The translations under genes and the position numbers were made by a program. DNA of 5,559 nucleotides from NCBI GenBank assembly GCA_001464165.1, contig LNEX01000074.1:1-5559 (forward strand), given 5' to 3'. The notes beneath the pieces were generated by a model that saw nothing but the letters and a program-made list of their open reading frames with translations, was not told the DNA's origin and ran no database searches. This DNA is from a bacterium Ga0077546 (GTDB lineage: Bacteria; Cyanobacteriota; Vampirovibrionia; Obscuribacterales; Obscuribacteraceae). The stretch's first letter is position 1, and every line of letters begins with the position of its first letter. Of this stretch, positions 1-5,360 are shown piece by piece.

Positions 1-1
1 G

Positions 2-1045
2 GCAAAACAGACCATAGTCATTTCTGGCACACAGATGAAGGAGCCTATTTGCATAAAGCTCACCGCCATCCATACTCATGAGAATTGGATGATAATTTCC
101 CATGCGCTTACTAATTTTGCAAAACATATCAGCATTGATGATGGTATTGCCAAAGCCCTTACTCTACCCAGTGCTGATACGTCCTTTACTGAGCTTTGGC
201 TCGATAGTCTATCGTCGGCACCAGAGGCAGAGTCACTACAAGAGATACCAGATGGTCAGACCTTGGCCGCTGGTCGCTATTTAGTTAAGTCGAAATTGGC
301 TTCTGGTGGACAGGGGCACGCCTATCTTTGCTACGACCAAACAACGCAAGCGGAAGTTGTTGTAAAGGCATATCTACTGCCTGTGTATCAAGGAAAGCAT
401 TTGAAAGACATTGCCCTTCAGCAGCTCGAAGCTGAGGCTATGGTATTGCAGCGAATCAATCATGCGCAAATTGTGCAGTTTGTTGATTGGTTTAGTACTT
501 CCAGCTGTGCTTTTCTTGTGCTCAAGAGAATAAGTGGAAAAAATCTCAGACAGTATCACTCAGTTCGGGGGAGCTTGCCGACTGCACTAGTGCAAGATTT
601 GACTTTGCAAATGTGCGAGATTCTTGGGTATTTGCATAGTTCCACTCCGGCCATTGTTCATCGCGACTTTACCCCCGACAATCTTATTATTGATGGGCAA
701 CAGAAGCTCACTCTAATCGATTTTACTATTGCCGAGCCCAGTGGTGCAGTGGCTGGCTTACCACCGGCCGGTAAGCCAGCCTATATGCCGCCGGAACAGT
801 TTCGTGGTGAAACTTGTGTGCAGTCAGATATTTATGCCCTTGGTGGCACATTGCAATATTTGCTGACTGGCTGCGATCCGGTGGCTCTTGAGCAGACCAA
901 CTTATTGTTGACTGAGCCAGATTCGCCCTTGCTTGCCGAGATAGTTTTTAAATGTCGTGCTCAACTATCCCAAGATAGGTTTCAGTCAGTCGAGGAGATT
1001 GTTGCTCTGATTCAGTCTTCGATGAGAGCATCGATAGATGAATAA
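2..1045 (+). CDS. Ser/Thr-type protein kinase, 5'-truncated by the window edge
   Basis: Protein kinase predicted to phosphorylate Ser/Thr on unknown substrates. The frame is open to base 2. Counting from the first Met (base 35), the kinase domain spans about residues 80-330: glycine loop LASGGQGHAY (88-97, first Gly replaced by Ala), ATP-anchoring Lys111, probable C-helix Glu134, catalytic loop HRDFTPDN (209-216), DFT (229-231) instead of DFG, activation-segment end MPPE (251-254) and helix-F Asp265. The activation loop is short. The residues before this domain, including those upstream of Met35, align with residues 140-210 of the next kinase (SFTELWLDSL against SYTALWNDEL). The gene therefore very likely begins outside the window with a similar membrane and PH-like region, and the ATG at 35 is probably internal. 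Its end overlaps the next kinase by 8 bp. Substrate and ligand are unknown. Confidence is high for the kinase fold and moderate for activity, given the altered DFG and missing catalytic-loop Lys. Confidence 0.9.
   Translation, partial: AKQTIVISGTQMKEPICIKLTAIHTHENWMIISHALTNFAKHISIDDGIAKALTLPSADTSFTELWLDSLSSAPEAESLQEIPDGQTLAAGRYLVKSKLASGGQGHAYLCYDQTTQAEVVVKAYLLPVYQGKHLKDIALQQLEAEAMVLQRINHAQIVQFVDWFSTSSCAFLVLKRISGKNLRQYHSVRGSLPTALVQDLTLQMCEILGYLHSSTPAIVHRDFTPDNLIIDGQQKLTLIDFTIAEPSGAVAGLPPAGKPAYMPPEQFRGETCVQSDIYALGGTLQYLLTGCDPVALEQTNLLLTEPDSPLLAEIVFKCRAQLSQDRFQSVEEIVALIQSSMRASIDE
751..781. repeat. Perfect 12-bp inverted repeat in the kinase activation-loop codons
   Basis: GGCTGGCTTACC (751-762) and GGTAAGCCAGCC (770-781) are exact reverse complements around the 7-base loop ACCGGCC. 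The repeat spans the codons for VAGLPPAGKPA just before MPPE. No T tract follows, so it does not look like a terminator. The paralogous kinase has the same number of residues between DF and MPPE and lacks this repeat, so it is not an insertion. Confidence 0.75.
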
Positions 1046-2474
1046 CCAAACTAATCTAAGTAAGCTTAACTATCACCCTGCCCCGATTGAGAAAATCGAG
1101 CGGCTTCACACGATCACGCAAGTCGCTTTAATTTTGTGCACGATTGCTCTATTGCTTGTGTCCGTAATGATTTTTTTATATGGTACCTCCTTGAATGTTG
1201 CCAGTGGAGTGAAATTGATAGTCATTGCCGTCGTCTTCTTTGGCTTCGGAACTTTTTCTTTGTGGTCCAAAGTTGGTAAAATTCGCGACTCTTATCTGGC
1301 ACAAATACAGCCACTGATTATCACCTCTGGTGGTGTCATATTTCCGTTCGCTACGATTTTGCAGTTGAAGGGGCGGCGCTGGCGCCGTTGGGAAGAACTA
1401 AAAAATGCCTTTATATATTGGAATGACGGTCCAGAATTGGAGGATAGCGATTCATTAGTTTTGACATTTAAAGATGGAAGTAGCACTCGCATTGCTCTGA
1501 AAACTATGTTGCATCAAGATATTGAAAAGCTGTTGGTAGCCTTAGAAATGTGGGCACCACAGTCTGCAATAAGTGGAAATTTTGTAGACTTGCGAGGCTA
1601 TCTGAGCCAGGCATTGGTGAGGCAGGGGTTAAAGAGTTACACGGCACTATGGAATGATGAACTAAGTCGGCGTTTTAGTTTGGCTACTTTTAGACCATTG
1701 CCAGCCGGTACAAAACTGCAAAATCGGCGTTTTGAAATTACTAGCCAACTTGGCTTTGGTGGCTTTTCTGCTGTCTATAACGCAGTGAGCACACGGGGAG
1801 AACAGGTCGTTATTAAGGAGCTGGCAATTAAGCAGCTTGACAGTGAGGCAGTTAAGACTTCTCTCTTAGAGCACATGAATCGAGAGACTACTCTTCTAGC
1901 TAAGATTCAGCATCCGCAAGTTTGCCGCTTGCTTGATACTTTTGTCGAGAACGAGCGTCATTATATTGTTTTGGAAAAAATTCCCGGTTCAACTCTGCGT
2001 CAGGCTGTGATCGACAACGGGCCCATGAGAGAGGCCGAAGTGAAAGAATTGGCTTTGCAAATGGCTGAGATTCTCAGCTATCTTCACTTGCAGCAACCGC
2101 CCCTGGTGCACCGGGATTTTACACCGGACAATCTCATAATCAGGTCAAACAAATTTCTTGCTTTAGTCGACTTCAATGCTGCGATGGAGTTTCTTGCCGG
2201 TGCGACCGGAACAATCATCGGTAGGCATCACTACATGCCACCGGAACAAATCCAAGGCAAAGCTGTTGCCGCTAGTGACTATTACAGTATGGCTGGCACT
2301 ATCTATTTTCTTCTGACTGGGCGAGATCCCCGGCCATTGACACAGTTAGATCTGCGAGCTGAAGGGATACCAATATCTGGTAATCTAAACCACCTCTTGT
2401 TGGCATTGACTAGTAGCGATATTAGCGAGCGGCCAAATGTGCAGCAAATCATTTCGGCCTTGCAGTCGGCGTGA
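1038..2474 (+). CDS. Membrane-anchored Ser/Thr-type protein kinase, complete
   Basis: A 478-residue kinase and a paralogue of the gene before it. Two hydrophobic segments (about 27-48 and 57-76) form a membrane hairpin. Next comes a small beta-rich region (about 85-172) with strands such as LVLTFKDGSSTRIAL, resembling bacterial PH-like domains, and a tandem RRWRRW patch (113-118) that could sit at the membrane surface. The kinase domain covers about 229-478: glycine loop LGFGGFSAVY, Lys260, Glu283, HRDFTPDN (358-365), DFN (378-380) in place of DFG, MPPE (400-403) and Asp414. Thr stands where most Ser/Thr kinases have the catalytic-loop Lys. With both termini cytoplasmic, the kinase would face the cytosol. 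The ATG lies inside the last codons of the upstream gene, and only a weak GAGAG (1024-1028) precedes it, which suggests translational coupling. The substrate is unknown. The fold is certain; the PH-like label is inferred from pattern only. Confidence 0.93.
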   Translation: MNNQTNLSKLNYHPAPIEKIERLHTITQVALILCTIALLLVSVMIFLYGTSLNVASGVKLIVIAVVFFGFGTFSLWSKVGKIRDSYLAQIQPLIITSGGVIFPFATILQLKGRRWRRWEELKNAFIYWNDGPELEDSDSLVLTFKDGSSTRIALKTMLHQDIEKLLVALEMWAPQSAISGNFVDLRGYLSQALVRQGLKSYTALWNDELSRRFSLATFRPLPAGTKLQNRRFEITSQLGFGGFSAVYNAVSTRGEQVVIKELAIKQLDSEAVKTSLLEHMNRETTLLAKIQHPQVCRLLDTFVENERHYIVLEKIPGSTLRQAVIDNGPMREAEVKELALQMAEILSYLHLQQPPLVHRDFTPDNLIIRSNKFLALVDFNAAMEFLAGATGTIIGRHHYMPPEQIQGKAVAASDYYSMAGTIYFLLTGRDPRPLTQLDLRAEGIPISGNLNHLLLALTSSDISERPNVQQIISALQSA

Positions 2475-2631
2475 CTGCTTGACTTCTGGCGATCAGGGGC
2501 ACGATGGTTACCAGGCTGGAAGCTGCCAGGCTGCTACTGTCCACTGAAACGCTTAATTCTCGCAATGAGAAGAGGAATCTTAGTTTTCAATCGGCTAGAG
2601 TTATATCTGCAACTAGAGGAGATTGAGCACC
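2475..2631. other. Intergenic region upstream of the ferritin-like gene
   Basis: A 157-bp gap between the second kinase and the ferritin-like gene. It holds two copies of CCAGGCTG 15 bp apart (2511-2518 and 2526-2533) and a small inverted repeat TTCTC-gcaat-GAGAA (2557-2571). A TATATC (2602-2607) could be a -10 element, but no good -35 sits 16-18 bp upstream. I see no convincing terminator for the kinase unit, so some read-through into the ferritin-like gene is possible. Confidence 0.5.
2615..2621 (+). promoter_or_regulatory. Ribosome binding site of the ferritin-like gene (sets the start)
   Basis: AGAGGAG is a strong Shine-Dalgarno match. It ends 10 bases before the ATG at 2632 but only 1 base before the in-frame TTG at 2623. 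The ATG is therefore the right start and the TTG, three codons upstream, is not. Confidence 0.82.
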
Positions 2632-3087
2632 ATGGATGACAAGGACAAGCTGAAAGCGATAGACATTCTCAATAAGATTATGGAGTTGGAGTTAGCTGGC
2701 GTTGTCCGCTACACCCACTATTCTCTTATGGTCTACGGTTATAACCGCATTCCTATCGTCAGCTGGCTTAAGGCAAACTCTAATGAGAGTCTGATGCATG
2801 CCCACAAGGCCGGTGAACTTGTGACTTTGTTAGGCGGCCACCCATCCCTGAAGATTGGGCCATTGCTTGAGACTGAGAAGCACGACCTGGGTGATATTTT
2901 GCGCGAGAGCTTAGAGCACGAGAAGACTGCCATCGCTGCATATTATGAACTTCTCCACGCTTCAGAAGGCAAATCTGTTCTGCTTGAAGAATATGCGCGT
3001 GAAATGATTATGGGCGAAGAATTGCACTTGGATGAAGTTAACAAGATGTTGAGAAAGCCTGGAGACATTCATCATTTCAACCCTTAA
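2632..3087 (+). CDS. Bacterioferritin-like di-iron protein
   Basis: A 151-residue protein of the ferritin/bacterioferritin superfamily, expected to form a four-helix bundle that binds two irons and to act in iron storage or oxidative protection in the cytoplasm. By alignment to E. coli Bfr from memory, the likely di-iron ligands are Glu20 (in ELAGVVRY), His56 with Glu52 nearby, Glu97 (in LEHEKTAI), and Glu129 and His132 (EELH). Helix 2 has E-x3-H spacing rather than the classical E-x2-H, so one ligand is uncertain. Stretches such as ELAGVVRYTHYSLM and RIPIVSWL recall a conserved group of short bacterioferritin-like proteins that differ from heme-binding Bfr. I cannot identify the heme Met with confidence. 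Length is close to Bfr (about 158). The start is ATG 2632, chosen on Shine-Dalgarno spacing. The gene stands alone after the kinases and ends at a strong terminator. A bfr symbol would overstate what is known. Confidence 0.88.
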   Translation: MDDKDKLKAIDILNKIMELELAGVVRYTHYSLMVYGYNRIPIVSWLKANSNESLMHAHKAGELVTLLGGHPSLKIGPLLETEKHDLGDILRESLEHEKTAIAAYYELLHASEGKSVLLEEYAREMIMGEELHLDEVNKMLRKPGDIHHFNP

Positions 3088-3113
3088 TTTGCCACTGACT
3101 GGCACAATCACAA

Positions 3114-3151
3114 AAATATAAAGCCCCGGCTCTGGTCGGGGTTTTATATTT
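3114..3151. terminator. Bidirectional intrinsic terminator between convergent genes
   Basis: Arms AAATATAAAGCCCCG (3114-3128) and CGGGGTTTTATATTT (3137-3151) pair over 15 bp with a single G-T wobble, around the 8-base loop GCTCTGGT. The GC-rich top of the stem is followed by a T-rich tract on either strand: TTTTATATTT on plus, and CTTTATATTTTT on minus. It lies 26 bp after the ferritin-like stop and 13 bp beyond the stop of the converging 243-residue gene, so it probably ends transcription from both sides. Confidence 0.9.
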
Positions 3152-3164
3152 ATAGCCGGATCAG

Positions 3165-3896
3165 CTAATTTTCGCCTTTTGTGCTCGCGGCTGCATGAAC
3201 AAGGTCGCCTAGCAATTCACTGGCCAGGTCGGGGATGCCCTCGCGCCGGAGCGCTTTGCCGTCCACGAACCACTGCCGACCATTGCTGTCTTCACTCATG
3301 GTGAAGGTCAGATGCGGCTTGCAAGTGTCGTTGTGCACCTCGTTAAATGATAGAGCCTCACTCTCTTCGTAGGGCAGTAAGTAAAGATCAATAGTGTTGC
3401 CATAGCCAAAGAAGAATAGCCCCCAGTGTGCTGTGTGTAGGCAGGCGGTGAGAACCGGTTCTTTACTATCGGCGGGGAAAAATTCATTGCTATGTAGCGG
3501 CCGTTGGATGCCGATGACCAGCTCAAGGCTATTTACTGTCTCGTTGTATAAGTTGGCTTGGCCAGCAAAGACGTCAAAGAACTGATTGATGCTGCTTTCA
3601 ATTGGGTCTTCCGAGTCTGCCAGATCGGCGCACTCTTGGCCGTCATATTCTCTTTGATAAGTCATTGTCTCAAGCGGCGGCGAATAGGCTGATTGATCTG
3701 GCTCGGGTTCATCTAAGTCTTCAATAGTTGGTGGCGCCGATGGTGGCGGAATTTTTCGCGGGTCATACATCATGTCGAGATATTTGCCAATATCATCTCC
3801 ACGTTTAGCTTTGAGCATATCTAGCATTTTTAGCGACGAGTCGACCTTTTTTTTCGGCAGCGACTTCCTTTTAAACAGATTGGCTAATAAACCCAT
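3165..3896 (-). CDS. Uncharacterised 243-residue soluble protein
   Basis: I do not recognise this family. There is no signal peptide or membrane segment, so it is probably cytoplasmic. The N-terminus is basic (FKRKSLPKKK, residues 8-17) and is followed by a short helical part (about 18-45). A disordered-looking Pro/acidic linker (about 46-100, with PPPSAPP and DEPEPD) leads to a C-terminal domain (about 100-240). That domain alternates hydrophobic and aromatic strands (TACLHTAHWGLFFFGYG, IDLYLLPYEE, HLTFTM, RQWFVDG) and ends in a helix (PDLASELLGDLVHAA), which suggests a small alpha/beta or beta-sandwich fold. Start ATG 3896 is supported by GAGAGGG 4 bases upstream. It follows the secreted-protein gene by 48 bp on the same strand, so the two are probably co-transcribed. 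An A8 run (3847-3854) encodes Lys15-Lys17 and forms an A_AAA_AAG motif in frame. The gene is confident; the function is unknown. Confidence 0.85.
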   Translation of the reverse strand: MGLLANLFKRKSLPKKKVDSSLKMLDMLKAKRGDDIGKYLDMMYDPRKIPPPSAPPTIEDLDEPEPDQSAYSPPLETMTYQREYDGQECADLADSEDPIESSINQFFDVFAGQANLYNETVNSLELVIGIQRPLHSNEFFPADSKEPVLTACLHTAHWGLFFFGYGNTIDLYLLPYEESEALSFNEVHNDTCKPHLTFTMSEDSNGRQWFVDGKALRREGIPDLASELLGDLVHAAASTKGEN

Positions 3897-3900
3897 ACTT

Positions 3901-3907
3901 CCCTCTC
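3901..3907 (-). promoter_or_regulatory. Ribosome binding site of the 243-residue gene
   Basis: On the minus strand GAGAGGG stands 4 bases before the ATG at 3896. It is a reasonable Shine-Dalgarno at slightly short spacing and lies inside the 48-bp gap after the upstream stop. Confidence 0.65.
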
Positions 3908-3944
3908 AAATGGTGTAATGTCTTTGTCCCTAAATATGGTGGCG

Positions 3945-5360
3945 TTATTGCCAGCCTTCGATTACCATTCCTTTTAGCGTCTCTAGGTCTTTTAGCCGTT
4001 TTGCCAGGAGCTGCTCAGGGTGTTCTCCTTTTCTCTTTAAGTCGCGTTCATAGAGATGCGTTTTGATGGCAGCTGCTGGGGTGGCTGTTAGTGCGATAAC
4101 TTCTGCCGGTATGACACAGGCGCTACCGGCGACCCCTAATCGATTACTGATAATCGGTTGTTGCCGGTAGGCGTGGTATCCAATTGTGCTTAGTATGCCT
4201 GAAGTAGCACCTAGTGACGAGATTAAAGGGGCCGTGATAGCTTGTTGACCAGCTACCTTTCTGATGCGATCGATAGTTCGTTGCTCATGGAAGATCAGCC
4301 TGTCAAGGCCGAGCTTCTCTTCTCTTAGATTAATCAATTCTGCCACAGTTTTAGCGTGTCTGCTGTGTGTCTCGCTGTTTGCCAGTAGATTTGCAAGCCG
4401 CTCAAATTTGCTCTTCGCCTCTTGGTCCGAAAGGCAGTTTGATAGCGGAAGCTTTTCGTTAAGGTTGCGCTCTTGCCTGCGTTCTATGCAGCTTCCTACA
4501 GCTTTGCTCGTTATTGGTCCAAGTCCTGCCAAAAAGGCGGAGGTTATTTGGACCGGACCATTGCCACCAGAGTAACGACGGTCCGAAAATGATTTGAAAC
4601 CGAGCATTGTGGAGCTGAATCTGCCAAAATTTACGCTGGCGTTAATGACGTAGAAGGTGTTCCGGTACCAAGTGTAACCTTTTGCATGAACATTCCATCG
4701 CTTGAATTGAAAGACGAGTCTATCTCTTTGGTAATTGAGTAGTTCTTCTTTAAGTTCTAGTAGCTCGCGGTGAGGGCCAGTGATGTCGCTCTGTTCCATT
4801 AAGGCGTGTCGACTGGCAAGCATTTCGTTTACTCGCTTTACTGTGGCTTGCACGAAATCTACTGACTGGCGGTTAGAAAAACCTTTTTGTTTGGCTCTCC
4901 GGGCCTCGACACCATTGGCTGCTAGCTCTATTATTGAGCTGGTGGCGCCAATAAGAGTACCAACTGTGGCTGCAGACAGTGCTCTCTTGCTGGTGCTCTG
5001 TGAAATCAGGCCGGGGTTATCCCAGCCATTTATTCTTTGGCTTATGTCACTAGTGCTGAATCCCAGAAAGCATGCATAGGCGGCTTCTTGAGCTGCTGGA
5101 TAAAATACCTTTCGCCAGCGGGCATAGTGATTGACAGTTTGTTGATAGCGTAAGTTGTATTCTGCTAGATTTACTAGCTCGAGGAAGATCTGGCGGTCGT
5201 AGGCTCTTATTCTCTGCTCTGTATCACTGAAAGAAGGCGCCACAACCTGATTTTCAGTGGAGGTTTTGCTGGCTTCTAACAAAGAGGTTTCTGCGCTTGC
5301 TGGCAGCATTGAGGCTGCTAGTAGCAAAAACAATATTGATGCTATTCGAAGCCTAGCCAT
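3945..5360 (-). CDS. Exported 471-residue protein with three helical/hydrophobic repeats, unknown function
   Basis: I do not recognise this family. Starting at ATG 5360, the first 23 residues form a classical signal peptide: MARLR, a hydrophobic core, then LPASA with cleavage before Glu24. The protein should therefore be exported. The rest looks like three diverged units (about 48-190, 198-330 and 338-466). Each has a long charged helix, a Gly/Ala/Ser-rich hydrophobic segment, a polar loop, a second hydrophobic segment (about 129-147, 271-291 and 408-432) and a charged helix after it. GxxxG pairs occur at Gly134/138 and Gly384/388. Such segments might insert into or lie on a membrane, but this is inference. 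The frame extends to a TTG at 5474, which would bury the signal peptide behind 38 polar residues, so I reject the longer form. ATG 5360 has no good Shine-Dalgarno, so the start rests on the signal peptide. Four cysteines (97, 291, 309, 415) are present. The gene leads a probable two-gene unit with the 243-residue protein. Confidence 0.85.
   Translation of the reverse strand: MARLRIASILFLLLAASMLPASAETSLLEASKTSTENQVVAPSFSDTEQRIRAYDRQIFLELVNLAEYNLRYQQTVNHYARWRKVFYPAAQEAAYACFLGFSTSDISQRINGWDNPGLISQSTSKRALSAATVGTLIGATSSIIELAANGVEARRAKQKGFSNRQSVDFVQATVKRVNEMLASRHALMEQSDITGPHRELLELKEELLNYQRDRLVFQFKRWNVHAKGYTWYRNTFYVINASVNFGRFSSTMLGFKSFSDRRYSGGNGPVQITSAFLAGLGPITSKAVGSCIERRQERNLNEKLPLSNCLSDQEAKSKFERLANLLANSETHSRHAKTVAELINLREEKLGLDRLIFHEQRTIDRIRKVAGQQAITAPLISSLGATSGILSTIGYHAYRQQPIISNRLGVAGSACVIPAEVIALTATPAAAIKTHLYERDLKRKGEHPEQLLAKRLKDLETLKGMVIEGWQ
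4120..4174. repeat. Large nested inverted repeat inside coding sequence
   Basis: The outer arms CTACCGGC (4123-4130) and GCCGGTAG (4163-4170) are a perfect 8-bp match. They enclose a second stem, AATCGATTA (4138-4146) with TAATCGGTT (4151-4159), 9 bp with one G-T wobble and the 4-base loop CTGA. The outer stem gains about 3 more pairs if G4171 is bulged. It encodes about residues 396-412 of the exported protein (YRQQPIISNRLGVAG). The pairing is read directly from the sequence; any function is unknown. Confidence 0.7.
5282..5360 (-). other. Sec signal peptide with cleavage site
   Basis: This stretch encodes residues 1-26 of the exported protein: basic MARLR, hydrophobic core IASILFLLLAASML, and PASA followed by ETS. 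Small residues at -3 and -1 (Ala21, Ala23) fit signal peptidase I. No lipobox Cys is present, so it is not a lipoprotein. Confidence 0.8.

Noticed and set aside
102..559. Small open frames inside the first kinase on both strands (102-284 plus, 374-559 minus)
   Set aside because: They overlap a well-supported kinase frame, and their translations look random.
1292..1492. Minus-strand open frame inside the second kinase
   Set aside because: It is antisense to the PH-like region, with no Shine-Dalgarno or recognisable motif.
2623..2631. TTG start for the ferritin-like gene, adding three residues
   Set aside because: The Shine-Dalgarno AGAGGAG ends only one base before it; spacing fits the ATG at 2632.
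3090..3104. Short inverted repeat TGCCA-ctgac-TGGCA right after the ferritin-like stop
   Set aside because: It is only a 5-bp stem with no T tract; the 15-bp hairpin just downstream explains termination.
4264..5079. Plus-strand open frames at 4264-4575 and 4780-5079
   Set aside because: They lie wholly inside the minus-strand exported-protein gene, have low-complexity Ser/Leu-rich translations and match no domain; they are shadows.
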